A stretch of 33,945 nucleotides of DNA from contig JAULZZ010000147.1 of NCBI GenBank assembly GCA_032117095.1, forward strand, positions 1 to 33,945, in the 5' to 3' direction. Positions 8,977 to 16,821 of this stretch are shown piece by piece (position 1 is the stretch's first letter; each line of letters starts with the position of its first letter). The stretch comes from REEB470 sp032117095 (GTDB lineage: Bacteria; Bacillota; Bacilli; Paenibacillales; YIM-B00363). The translations under genes were made by a program, and so were the position numbers. The notes beneath the pieces are model-generated. The model ran no database searches, had not been told where the DNA came from, and saw nothing but the letters and a program-made list of their open reading frames with translations.

Positions 8977-10059
8977 TTACTTCCACCCAGCTTCGTTCAT
9001 AATCCGTGTCGCTTCGGCATTATTCGTCCCGAGTACACGCACACCGACAGTTTGTTCCTTAAACGAACCCCACGCACGGAGCAACGCCGACGGTTCGATC
9101 GCAGGATGAATCGGATATTCGTAGTTTGTTGCTGCAAACTGCGCTTGTGCTTCTTTGCTGACCAAGTATGCGATGAGTTGCTCTGCTTGCCCCTTATTTT
9201 TCGCTGCCTTGACTACGCCAATCCCACTCACATTCACATGCGTGCCCGTTGTTTGTTGATCTGGAAAGATGATGCCCAACTGTTGCGCTACTTTTACTTC
9301 CTCTGGGTCAGAAGATTGGAGCATTTGCCCAATATAATACGTATTCATCACCGCCACATCGCCTTCTCCTGCCACAATCGCTTTGGCTTGGTCCCGATCG
9401 CCCCCTTTGGGCTCGCGTGCCATGTTCGCGACCATCCCTTTTGCCCATGCCAATGTCGTTTCCCTATTCCCCAATGCTATAAAGGACGCAACCAACGATT
9501 GGTTATAAATGTTGTTCGAAGAACGAATGAGCACACGCCCTTTCCATTTTGGTTCCGTCAATGACGCATACGTCGTGATTTCCTTTGGGTCGACGCGACC
9601 TTTGGCATAGACGATAACCCGTGCCCGCTTTGTCAAGGCGACCCAATATCGCTCCGCATCACGCCACATCGCTGGCACTTCTTGTTCAATCGTCCGTTGC
9701 TCAAACGGTTGCAACACCCCTGCTTCTTTTGCCCGATATAAATTTCCAGCATCCGCTGTCAAAAACGCATCCGCCACGGTCGCTTCGCCCTCACGCACCA
9801 ACCGTTCGATGAGCTCGGGTCCTTCTCCCTTGACGATATTGACCTTGATGCCTGTTTTCGCTGTAAAGGCCGCATAAATTGCATCGTCTTGCTCATAATG
9901 GCGACTCGTATACAAATTGACTTGTTGTGACGGGGGCGTGGTGCTGGTCTCTTTGGATGGCGTGCTACAACCCGTGACTGCGATCACCAACGCCAACAGT
10001 AAAAAGCCACTCCCTCTTTGCCAGAGCTGGTTTCTCGCATACCCATTTCTTGTATTCAC
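8977..10059 (-). CDS. fbpA: Iron(III) ABC transporter substrate-binding lipoprotein
   Basis: This extracytoplasmic protein captures ferric iron and delivers it to the permease. It has 360 residues. The N-terminus is a lipoprotein signal, with positively charged residues, a hydrophobic run LLLALVIAV, then a lipobox ending VTGC (Cys 31). The mature protein is a periplasmic-binding-protein fold of the FutA/FbpA type, starting at VNLYTSRHYEQDD. Candidate iron-binding tyrosines are in YTSRHY, in the paired Tyr of NTYYIGQ and in NYEYPI. The start is GTG 10059, with AAAAGGGGAG about 10 nt upstream. A near-consensus Fur box lies about 60 bp upstream, which fits repression when iron is plentiful. Confidence 0.93.
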   Translation of the reverse strand: MNTRNGYARNQLWQRGSGFLLLALVIAVTGCSTPSKETSTTPPSQQVNLYTSRHYEQDDAIYAAFTAKTGIKVNIVKGEGPELIERLVREGEATVADAFLTADAGNLYRAKEAGVLQPFEQRTIEQEVPAMWRDAERYWVALTKRARVIVYAKGRVDPKEITTYASLTEPKWKGRVLIRSSNNIYNQSLVASFIALGNRETTLAWAKGMVANMAREPKGGDRDQAKAIVAGEGDVAVMNTYYIGQMLQSSDPEEVKVAQQLGIIFPDQQTTGTHVNVSGIGVVKAAKNKGQAEQLIAYLVSKEAQAQFAATNYEYPIHPAIEPSALLRAWGSFKEQTVGVRVLGTNNAEATRIMNEAGWK

Positions 10060-10120
10060 GATGCCTGTTCTCCCCTTTTACCTCGTTGTGATTGTGCGAA
10101 TCGACTATCTATGCGCAATT

Positions 10121-10139
10121 GATAATGATTCTCAATATC
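10121..10139. promoter_or_regulatory. Fur box upstream of the iron importer operon
   Basis: GATAATGATTCTCAATATC matches the classical 19-bp Fur consensus at 17 of 19 positions. It overlaps plausible minus-strand promoter hexamers (TTGATA or TTGAGA, with ATAGAT 17 bp after the latter), so Fur bound here would block transcription of the operon beginning at 10059. This is direct sequence support for iron control. Confidence 0.85.
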
Positions 10140-10191
10140 AATTGTACGCACCTATCCTCCCGCTGTCAAGTACGCACGCCAAAAACTTTGC

Positions 10192-10228
10192 AAAAAAAAG
10201 AAACCGCTCGACGATCGGCGGTTTCTTT
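10192..10228 (-). terminator. Rho-independent terminator after pilC
   Basis: GAAACCGC (10200-10207) pairs with GCGGTTTC (10218-10225). On the minus strand the hairpin is followed by a run of eight T (10192-10199). It begins right at the pilC stop codon. The flanking A and T runs let it work in the other direction as well. Confidence 0.85.
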
Positions 10229-11448
10229 TAACGTCCCTGTTGTTGAAAGTCTTGGACAAGTTGTAGCTGTGGGATGAGAATCGACAAGACGATGACCCCA
10301 ACGATTCCAGCGATGAAAATAATGAGGAACGGTTCGATCGTGGACTGTAAACGCTCGACCTTCCTTTCGATTTCTTCTTCATAAAACTGTCCTGATTTTT
10401 TTAGCATGACTGGCAACGTCCCCGACTGTTCCCCTATCATCATCATTTGAGTCACGAGACCTGGGAAAAATTTGGATTGGATGTAAGGTAGCATAATCGT
10501 GCGCCCCACCTGTACTTGCTGAGCAGATTGTTGAACCACACGCTTAATCCATATGTTTCCCGTGGCATTGGCGACGACTGGCAATGTGTCGGTGATCGAC
10601 ACGGCCGCACCGTACAAAGAGCTAAATACGTTACAAAAGCGCAATAACGCTTGTTTTGCGACGAGATCGCCAAAAATCGGAATATGCAACAATACCCAAT
10701 CGAGTACTTCTTGTCCGCGCGGATGACGACGCATCAGCTTAGGGAGAAAAAATAAAAACACAAAGAATAAGATGGCAAAATACCAATACTGTTGAAACCA
10801 TTCACTGATTGCGACCACAAAAACCGTAATGGCGGGAAGTTCGGAACCCAATTTCTCAAAATTAGATTGAAAACTGGGGATGACTTTCACCATGAGCACG
10901 GTCACCGCTACCGCACTAAAACAGAGCAAAATGATCGGATAAATCATGACGGACTTGATTTTTTGGGAAATCCGATGCGAACGTTCATAGTAACTGGCGA
11001 GCTCTTGCAACATGGCATCGAGTTTTCCAGATGTTTCTCCGGAACGAATCATACTGACGAACATTTCATTAAACACCGTCGGATGTGCTTTTAATGCCTC
11101 GGAGAGCTGTACTCCCCGTTTTAGTTTGTCTGTCACTTCTGTTAGCACTGACTTCATCACTTTACTCGATGTCACCTCCGTAATCGATTCTATCGCTTTT
11201 ACCATACTAATCCCCGCATCGAATAGCGCAGACAATTGACGACAAAATAACGTCAATTCGATCGTCTTCACTTTCGGTGCACCGATGGAAATCTCCTTAG
11301 AAAAAATGGACTCTTTTTGTTGCTTGCACCAAGCAATTTGCATTCCTCGACTCTGAAGCAACGTGTGTGCTTGTTCCAAGGATGACGCTTCGATGGTATT
11401 TTTCACCTTTTTCCCCGTTCCATCAATGGCTTCGTATTGAAATTTCAT
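10228..11448 (-). CDS. pilC: Type IV pilus/type II secretion inner-membrane platform protein (PilC/GspF family)
   Basis: PilC is the membrane platform on which pilus subunits are assembled, working with the PilB and PilT ATPases. The 406 residues are the usual length. A cytoplasmic N-terminal region (FQYEAIDGTGKKVKNTIEA) is followed by two T2SSF domains: the first contains FCRQLSALFDAGISMVKAIE and the second FCNVFSSLYGAAVSITDTL. Long hydrophobic helices lie near residues 165-190, 210-235 and at the C-terminus (FLIIFIAGIVGVIVLSILIP). I chose ATG 11448 because AAAGGAGGGTGG precedes it; a frame to 11472 runs through that ribosome site. The gene is about 4.5 kb downstream of the other pilus genes, beyond two AT-rich genes, and seems to have its own promoter. 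Confidence 0.93.
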   Translation of the reverse strand: MKFQYEAIDGTGKKVKNTIEASSLEQAHTLLQSRGMQIAWCKQQKESIFSKEISIGAPKVKTIELTLFCRQLSALFDAGISMVKAIESITEVTSSKVMKSVLTEVTDKLKRGVQLSEALKAHPTVFNEMFVSMIRSGETSGKLDAMLQELASYYERSHRISQKIKSVMIYPIILLCFSAVAVTVLMVKVIPSFQSNFEKLGSELPAITVFVVAISEWFQQYWYFAILFFVFLFFLPKLMRRHPRGQEVLDWVLLHIPIFGDLVAKQALLRFCNVFSSLYGAAVSITDTLPVVANATGNIWIKRVVQQSAQQVQVGRTIMLPYIQSKFFPGLVTQMMMIGEQSGTLPVMLKKSGQFYEEEIERKVERLQSTIEPFLIIFIAGIVGVIVLSILIPQLQLVQDFQQQGR

Positions 11449-11478
11449 CGATTTCCACCCTCCTTTGTACATGCTCTT

Positions 11479-11508
11479 ATACTAGACACTATTTCAATTC
11501 AATGTCAA
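11479..11508 (-). promoter_or_regulatory. pilC promoter whose -35 box lies in a family B repeat end
   Basis: On the minus strand TTGACA (11503-11508) is followed after 18 bp by TAGTAT (11479-11484). The TTGACA is part of the left terminal repeat of the family B element at 11500-11617 and points outward towards pilC. The start codon is about 25 nt beyond the predicted transcription start. Confidence 0.65.
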
Positions 11509-11617
11509 CAGGTTAAGAACTCCTCTGCATCATGTTGTAAATAAAAGACAATTTGAAAAAACCTGACTACTCCCAAAAAATCAATTTTTGCCTCATCCGT
11601 TTACCTTGTTGACATTG
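11500..11617. repeat. Inverted-repeat element, family B copy 2 (MITE-like)
   Basis: A 118-bp non-coding segment starts with CAATGTCAACAGGTTAAG and ends with a partly degenerate complement, GTTTACCTTGTTGACATTG. Its last 44 bp align with the right end of copy 1 (CAAAAA-TCAAT...TCATCCG...TTGTTGACATTG in both). The interiors differ. No coding capacity is visible. Confidence 0.65.
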
Positions 11618-11639
11618 TATTTCAAACCATATCCCCTGT

Positions 11640-11710
11640 CGGTTAAAACGCCTTTTGCTTTCTCGCAAAAAGCAACTTTCTGTGTCTATGTTTTCCATAT
11701 GCGTTTCGTA
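11640..11710. repeat. Family R repeat fragment (R2)
   Basis: This fragment is similar to the reverse complement of the copy at 21244-21370. The shared stretch runs from CGGTTAAAAC through GCCTTTTGCTTTCTCGCAAA to the end motif GTTTCGTA. The other end of the element is missing, perhaps deleted when the nearby family B element arrived. Confidence 0.6.
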
Positions 11711-12011
11711 TGACACAAACACGGTACCTCTATAAAGTAAAAAGAGAAACGCTACAAATGTACCGTTCTGCTGTATTCAGAACAAAAGTGCATTTGTATA
11801 GGTTCATGTTATCAGAATGAAACAAAGGAAATGCCTATGATTAAGAAAACAAATGGCCCTCATGTCGAGGACAAGGTAGTAAAAATCTCTCCCCTACACA
11901 AGGGCCACTTTATATAAGATTGTACAATCGAACCCCCGCATCAACTACTTCTGCGGGAGTTCGGTCTTCCTCTTTTCTCGGCATCGCTTTCAAGGGGGGC
12001 TATTATTTTCT
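11711..12011. other. Intergenic region with two small inverted repeats and a doubtful 26-codon ORF
   Basis: An ORF at 11837-11917 (plus strand) encodes a 26-residue peptide starting MIKKTNGPHVEDK. AAAGGAA lies 6 nt upstream. I do not recognise it, and it may be a remnant. It overlaps the inverted repeat TGGCCCT (11854-11860)/AGGGCCA (11901-11907). A second inverted repeat, CGAACCCCCGCA / TGCGGGAGTTCG (about 11929-11962), lies downstream of the BACON gene on the minus strand. It could act as a weak terminator, though no T-run follows. Confidence 0.3.
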
Positions 12012-13673
12012 TCACGGCTTCCCTTGTTGCGTAATCGTTATTTTCCTTTCCGTGACCGTATGCTCAAAAGAGTACTCACTGAAAAATGTTTTTATACTGT
12101 TCCAGTATGGGACGGTCGTTGCACCGTACACCGATACAACCGCTTGGCGAGATTGTGCGTTGTTGTTTGGGTCAACTGTAATGGTGAATGAATCTCCGGC
12201 AGGGACGACCTTGATCCAGCTGGCGTCCTCGTTCGCTATCCAAGGGAATTTTTCCTTTGGCTTCACAGTACAATTAAATTGATCCATAAACGTCGTTACT
12301 GCGCATGCCTCTTTTTGGGTAGAAACTTGAATTGACTGATTTCCTCCGTCCGCACTAAAATTCATAGTGTTCTTATCGGTACCAAATTGCACTCCTTCAT
12401 AATCAGATCTTTTGTATTGATATACTGCAATAGTTCGTTCGATGTCTCCCACCTTTATTTTCACTTTTCCTTCACGAAAAGCAGCGGTGTTTTGTGGAGT
12501 TGCCGTGATGACAAAACTTTGATTTTTTGTTCCAGTTGTAGGACTTACTGTGATCCATGAATCCAAACTTTGAGCAGACCATGTAAAGTCTTGGTCTAGT
12601 GGTTTACCTTGCAAAACCAACCGCTTGACAATAATGGTAGGGGTACTTCCGCCGTCCGAAGGGGCTAACCACTGAGAATACATCCAACCTCTACCGTTGC
12701 TTAAATTTATCGGGTACTCATATGCTAAACCTATAACTGGCTTCGGCGGTGGTGGCGGTGGTGGCGGTGGTGGTGGTTCTGGCGAAAACTTTATTATTTT
12801 TGACTTTTCTTTAAAGGGTGGTATCCAGCAAGAAACCGGACAAACTTCTATCTCACCCACTGAATTCCCTGTATTATTAGCTGCTGATCTGTATAAATTT
12901 ATCTTAATACTTGTTGAAGAGTTGTGTTGAACAGAACCTTGATGTCCTTTCGGATGGGATTTTAATTGAACAGCAAAACCACCATACGCACTACTGGTAG
13001 AAACAATCGGTACGGTTTTGCTGTCGTATATGTTAGAACTGGATTTATTTCTTAGTATCGTCACCGTAGATACTTGGGAATTATTGGTAAAAAAACCTTC
13101 AAAATTTTCGTCAAGGAATTGAAACAAAGGGAAATTTTTTGCTGGGGAATAACCATACCATTTTTCAATTTTACCGTTATAATTAAATGAAAAACCATTT
13201 GGCAACTGCACAACATCGTACTGTCTTTTAAGCTGTCCTTTTTCTACTGTAAACGAAGCGTTTTTGTAACCGTAATTAACATCAAAGTAAAGAGCCAAGT
13301 AATCTGCAGAATTTCCGTTGATAACACCCGATCCCCATTGAATTGTATTCGAACCTTTTGGCATCTTACCCACTTTGAAACCAGCCATCTCTTTTTTTAT
13401 TTTCACAGTCCACGTTTGCGTTGAGTCAACCTCAAACAAAAACGCCCCCCCTTGCGCATTAATAGCGAGCCAGTCATCATAAAGTTCGTACCTTGAAGTG
13501 TGTTGGTTTCTTTGAGCAGGAGGCACATGGACTTGTTCTGTCTCGATCAAATCCAAAGTATTCGTATTCGCATCTACTTTTTGCGGGTAACCGATAGAAA
13601 AAAACAAAGTGACCATCAGCAGGATTTTAATTGCCTCTTTTGGCTTCATCCTCTGCAATGCCATTGATCCCAT
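12012..13673 (-). CDS. Secreted protein with polyproline linker and C-terminal BACON domains
   Basis: The 553-residue product begins with a basic segment and a hydrophobic helix (IKILLMVTLFFSIGYP), a Sec-type signal. Residues about 60-290 form a beta-rich region I do not recognise. Then come eleven consecutive prolines (about 299-309) encoded by mixed CCA/CCG. The C-terminal half holds two BACON-like beta-sandwich modules. The first contains SWITVSPTTGTKNQSFVITA and ends AVYQYK. The second runs from FSADGGNQSIQVSTQ through ASWIKVVPAGDSFTITVDPN to ITITQQG. BACON domains are known from extracellular carbohydrate-active proteins. Base composition is AT-rich compared with neighbours. It is on the same strand as the pilus genes and follows the GH99-like gene by 258 bp. 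The exact start is uncertain (13673, 13664 or 13649). An extracellular binding role is inference. Confidence 0.75.
   Translation of the reverse strand: MGSMALQRMKPKEAIKILLMVTLFFSIGYPQKVDANTNTLDLIETEQVHVPPAQRNQHTSRYELYDDWLAINAQGGAFLFEVDSTQTWTVKIKKEMAGFKVGKMPKGSNTIQWGSGVINGNSADYLALYFDVNYGYKNASFTVEKGQLKRQYDVVQLPNGFSFNYNGKIEKWYGYSPAKNFPLFQFLDENFEGFFTNNSQVSTVTILRNKSSSNIYDSKTVPIVSTSSAYGGFAVQLKSHPKGHQGSVQHNSSTSIKINLYRSAANNTGNSVGEIEVCPVSCWIPPFKEKSKIIKFSPEPPPPPPPPPPPKPVIGLAYEYPINLSNGRGWMYSQWLAPSDGGSTPTIIVKRLVLQGKPLDQDFTWSAQSLDSWITVSPTTGTKNQSFVITATPQNTAAFREGKVKIKVGDIERTIAVYQYKRSDYEGVQFGTDKNTMNFSADGGNQSIQVSTQKEACAVTTFMDQFNCTVKPKEKFPWIANEDASWIKVVPAGDSFTITVDPNNNAQSRQAVVSVYGATTVPYWNSIKTFFSEYSFEHTVTERKITITQQGKP
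12742..12778 (-). repeat. Polyproline-encoding GGT/GGC triplet run
   Basis: On the plus strand a run of GGT and GGC triplets encodes, on the minus strand, eleven prolines in the middle of the BACON protein. The run separates the N-terminal domain from the BACON modules and could change length by slippage in units of three bases. Confidence 0.7.
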
Positions 13674-13708
13674 GTTCTACCGCCGCCTTTTCTTTGTTAT
13701 TTTTATCC

Positions 13709-13741
13709 GTAGCGAATAAGTGTGCACGACTTATTCGCTAC
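13709..13741. other. Perfect 13-bp hairpin between the GH99-like and BACON genes
   Basis: GTAGCGAATAAGT (13709-13721) pairs exactly with ACTTATTCGCTAC (13729-13741) around the 7-nt loop GTGCACG. On the minus strand it stands just before the BACON gene and is followed by GGATAAAAAT rather than a T-run. It could be an imperfect terminator for the upstream gene, an mRNA-stabilising stem or an operator. Confidence 0.5.
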
Positions 13742-13931
13742 TTCCGATTATAGCCATAAAATCATGAAAAATCAACATCTCTTCTTGTTAATTTGAACGC
13801 TTGAACTTTATGATCGAACCTTTAAAAACGAAAGCATCAAATCCCCGACACCTCTCACAGCGCTTAGCGGGATGGGATCATCATTTCGCCTCATCACATG
13901 CAAGGATGATAACTAGAACTAGATTTTTTTT

Positions 13932-16127
13932 CTAAATAATCGTAAGTGCTGAGCTGTTTTTTATTGCATTTTCAACTGCCGATAAAGTCATGTTACCATT
14001 TTCTAGTTGAATTAACCAATATTTTAGTTCTTCTTGGCTTGGAAGTCGCCCTAAATATTTTTGATAAAAGGCGGTGATCTTTGCCTCATCGCTGTTTTTT
14101 ACTGCACTCTCCACTGCTGATAAAGTCATATTACCATTTTCTAGTTGAATTAACCAATATTTTAGTTCTTCTTGGCTTGGAAGTCGCCCTAAATATTTTT
14201 GATAAAAGGCATTAATCTTTATCTCGTCACTGTTTTTTATTGCATTTTCGACTGCTGATAAGGTCATGTTACCATCTATTAGCTGAATTAACCAATATTC
14301 TAGTCCTTCTTGATCTGGAAGTCGCCCTAAATATTTTTGATAAAAGGCGGCGATCTTTGCCTCATCGCTGTTTTTTACTGCACTCTCCACTGCTGATAAG
14401 GTCATGTTACCATTTTTCAGTTGAATTAACCAATGTTTTAGTTCTTCTTGGCTTGGAAGTCGCCCTAAATACTTTTTATAAAAGGCATTAATTTTTACCT
14501 CATCACTGTTTTTTATTGCATTTTCAACCGCTGATAAGGTCATTTTATCATCTATTAGCTGAATTAACCAATATTCTAGTCCTTCTTGATCTGGAAGTCG
14601 CCCCAAATATTTTTGATAAAAGGCGGTGACCTTTGCCTCATCGCTGTTTGGTGCCGGTGCAATGGAAGAGGCGATGAATTCCTTAATGACTTTCAAATAT
14701 CGATCCCCTTGTGTTCCCAAAATAACATCGCTATCTTGTTTTGTTTGTTCTACAATTTGTCCTTCTGTCCACTGATTAAATGCAACATGGTAAACAACCG
14801 AACTTTGCGGTTGTTCTGCCAATGGCGAAAGAGACATGTGGCGCTTTACCATTTTGGCTTGAGAAATCAATTCAGTCATATTTTCTGGCTGAAATCCTCT
14901 TTTTTCATTTTTTGGATCTCTAAATGAGAATGAGAGTATCGGTATGAAATCAACTTGTACATCCGGAGAACCATACGCCACTTTCGCGGTCTCGCTCAAG
15001 TATGAACGATAATTTCTTTTAGATCCCAGCAAATCAGACTGCACAGACGATCGAAAATTTTCAAGGACTTTGTCGGCTAGTGATGTATATGTTTGTAAAT
15101 TTGTGATCGTCCCAAAGTTTGATGAATAATTATGGTCATATATATTCCAACTACTAATGGCATCGTAATGTTGGTAGTATCCATAATCTCGATAATAATT
15201 TGATGATTCACTTGTGGTATTTTTTGCAAAATCTCCTACCAAATACAATTTCATACCATATTTTTCATATATCTCATTTCGTATCCTGTTAAAAGCTCGT
15301 GCGAATCCGCGTGTTTTATCGACATCTGAATCACTAAATCTCCAGCTGTCGTAAATAAATACTACATGTTGTCCATTAATTTTAAGATAATTTTTTTGAC
15401 CGAAATACATTTTTGCTAGATATTCAAAATCATGAGACAGCAATTCGTCATAAATATATTTTCCACTACTATCTTTTTGATTGAAATCGTATTTTTCTGG
15501 ATAAATTTCACTGTCATAAGACATGGCATAGTCTTTAAAATCTATACCAGGAAGAACATCGACTTTTTTGCAGTGGCATTTTAAACTATCGCTCCATTGA
15601 AGTCCATTTTCGGCGCGATGAGTCAACAGCGCTCTTGTAGAAATATCATAGCTTATGGTAAAAGATATTTCCGAAAAATTTCTCGCTCGCATCATCCCTT
15701 GCTGAAAAGCTTTATCCGGATCCAAGTTGTGATAAAATGACTCATCTTGCGCCTTATTCATAAACCCATAACTTACTACATTGATCCCATGCTGTTTCAT
15801 TTGTCTGATATGCTCTTCTGCTGTACTAATATTTTTAGATGCGTATTCCCCATTCTTTGGTTCACCGTAATACAAACGATCTTTCCATTGCACATTTTGA
15901 CCAGCGGAATTGCTGAAAAAAGTCCAGTATTGCGAGATAACATAAGATGTCGGTGGCCCTGATGGGGGATTTGCTTGTGACATTAGTCGAGATCTTGATG
16001 ATGATTCCTTCGTCTGCGCTTCTGTTGCCAAGGGGGTTGTACACATCGATCCGATCAGTGCGACAAGGAGTATGAAGAACTTGTAAGTTTGCTCCGTCCT
16101 GTTGCCGAGAGAGTGAATACGTATCAT
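13932..16127 (-). CDS. Secreted GH99-like domain protein with five DUF4214 repeats
   Basis: The 731-residue product has a Sec signal peptide (hydrophobic FFILLVALIGSM, likely cut after ATEA near residue 37). Residues about 60-490 resemble the GH99-like/GH71-type TIM barrels: a start of SYVISQYWTFFSNSAGQN, a central KINGQHVVFIYDSWR, and near the end VAFNQWTEGQIVEQT then GDRYLKVIKEF, like the FNEWAEG...YL signature of that group. Residues about 496-725 are five 46-residue copies of the DUF4214 motif (AFYQKYLGRLP, EYWLIQL, MTLSAVE). DUF4214 is known from surface and S-layer-associated proteins. It probably acts on or binds polysaccharide outside the cell; the catalytic residues were not identified. 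Ribosome site AGGAGG lies 7 nt before ATG 16127. Its composition is AT-rich, suggesting transfer. Confidence 0.8.
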   Translation of the reverse strand: MIRIHSLGNRTEQTYKFFILLVALIGSMCTTPLATEAQTKESSSRSRLMSQANPPSGPPTSYVISQYWTFFSNSAGQNVQWKDRLYYGEPKNGEYASKNISTAEEHIRQMKQHGINVVSYGFMNKAQDESFYHNLDPDKAFQQGMMRARNFSEISFTISYDISTRALLTHRAENGLQWSDSLKCHCKKVDVLPGIDFKDYAMSYDSEIYPEKYDFNQKDSSGKYIYDELLSHDFEYLAKMYFGQKNYLKINGQHVVFIYDSWRFSDSDVDKTRGFARAFNRIRNEIYEKYGMKLYLVGDFAKNTTSESSNYYRDYGYYQHYDAISSWNIYDHNYSSNFGTITNLQTYTSLADKVLENFRSSVQSDLLGSKRNYRSYLSETAKVAYGSPDVQVDFIPILSFSFRDPKNEKRGFQPENMTELISQAKMVKRHMSLSPLAEQPQSSVVYHVAFNQWTEGQIVEQTKQDSDVILGTQGDRYLKVIKEFIASSIAPAPNSDEAKVTAFYQKYLGRLPDQEGLEYWLIQLIDDKMTLSAVENAIKNSDEVKINAFYKKYLGRLPSQEELKHWLIQLKNGNMTLSAVESAVKNSDEAKIAAFYQKYLGRLPDQEGLEYWLIQLIDGNMTLSAVENAIKNSDEIKINAFYQKYLGRLPSQEELKYWLIQLENGNMTLSAVESAVKNSDEAKITAFYQKYLGRLPSQEELKYWLIQLENGNMTLSAVENAIKNSSALTII
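13953..14642 (-). repeat. Five in-frame 138-bp tandem repeats (DUF4214)
   Basis: Five tandem copies of exactly 46 codons end six codons before the stop. Copies 1 and 3 share PDQEGLEYWLIQLID. Copies 2 and 4 share PSQEELK and the ending ESAVKNS. Copy 5 mixes features of both. The alternation suggests that a 276-bp pair was duplicated as a unit, with later exchange between copies. Confidence 0.9.
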
Positions 16128-16162
16128 GAATAAACCTCCTATTTTTTATTTATTTTATAATT

Positions 16163-16191
16163 ATTAAATCATATTTACATCTCGTTGTCAA
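16163..16191 (-). promoter_or_regulatory. Promoter of the GH99-like gene
   Basis: On the minus strand a consensus TTGACA (16186-16191) is followed after 17 bp by TTTAAT (16163-16168) in a very AT-rich setting. It lies about 36 bp before the start codon and suggests that the two AT-rich genes form their own transcript rather than depending on the pil operon. Confidence 0.6.
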
Positions 16192-16212
16192 TAACTATTT
16201 TTGCACTAATAC

Positions 16213-16312
16213 TACTTACTGTTTGAATACAGATATCCTATCGTTTAAATATTCTTCTGCTTTCTAGTAAAAAAAGTCCCTTTTCATAGATTTTTTTAAT
16301 CGGTTTTTGGTA
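16213..16312. repeat. Family R repeat, degenerate full-length copy (R3)
   Basis: This copy lies in the opposite orientation to R5 and R8. It starts TACTTACTGTTTGAATACAG and ends TTTTTTTAATCGGTTTTTGGTA. Aligned with the reverse complement of 26748-26851, it matches along most of the length, including ATCCTAT near the start and CCCTT in the middle. Confidence 0.55.
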
Positions 16313-16383
16313 TAATTTATCTTTTTTGCATTCGGGAATTTTCCCTTTCATGATGCTGTGCCCCCCCTGCCCAACACAAATCA

Positions 16384-16503
16384 TACTAATCTCTGATGGA
16401 AAACATAGATCCTAAGGGCTTCTTTTGTGAGAAAGAAAAAAGTATTTTTATCGGTAGGATCTATGTATTGAAATGCGGATTCATATTATATGAGATTCGC
16501 ATT
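16384..16503. repeat. Family R-related palindromic element (R4)
   Basis: It begins TACTAATCTCTGATGG and contains a perfect 12-bp inner stem, ACATAGATCCTA (16403-16414) with TAGGATCTATGT (16455-16466). A second palindrome, AATGCG...CGCATT with TCATAT/ATATGA inside, spans 16471-16503. The central TTCTTTTGTGAGAAAG block resembles the middle of R7. Confidence 0.5.
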
Positions 16504-16551
16504 CCACGGACACCGGAGAGTTGTAGCCAGATTCCTTCAGATCCCATCTTA

Positions 16552-16654
16552 TACTAAACACTGATTAAAAACGTCCATACCAAGAGCCCCATTTCACAAG
16601 AAATCACTGTGCTTTTTAACCAATAGGACTCCTCAATTCAATCAGTGTTTAGTA
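16552..16654. repeat. Family R repeat, complete copy (R5)
   Basis: This 103-bp element has perfect 15-bp terminal inverted repeats, TACTAAACACTGATT and AATCAGTGTTTAGTA. Its left half is nearly identical to that of 26748-26851 (shared blocks AAAAACGTCCATACCAAG and CATTTCACAAGAAATCAC). The ends sit on TA dinucleotides, as expected for IS630/Tc1-mariner-type insertion. Confidence 0.75.
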
Positions 16655-16689
16655 TTACGTTAGTTAGATCATGCCCAGGCTGTGGGCGC

Positions 16690-16765
16690 ACGAGGGATGC
16701 CTTTTTCGGGCAAGCAAAAGGTTTTTGAACCGGGGCGAAAAGGATACGCTTTTCCGCTTCGTGAA
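16690..16765. repeat. Family R-related fragment (R6)
   Basis: This segment shares with R7 (21244-21370) the ordered blocks GAGGG, CTTTTT, AAGCAAAAGG, AACCG and CTTTTCCGCT or TCTTTCCGCT, with much divergence between them. No terminal repeats are seen. It lies immediately downstream of the FGE-domain prepilin gene. Confidence 0.4.
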
Positions 16766-16821
16766 CGTCTCATTGGCGCCCTGCTCGGCGATCGACGAGA
16801 ACGGTCTCTTAGCAGAAAATA

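Noticed and set aside
11925..11970. tRNA 3' portion (GGGGGTTCGATT on the minus strand)
   Set aside because: The T-loop-like sequence has no matching T-stem, acceptor stem or anticodon arm. It is part of a simple inverted repeat.
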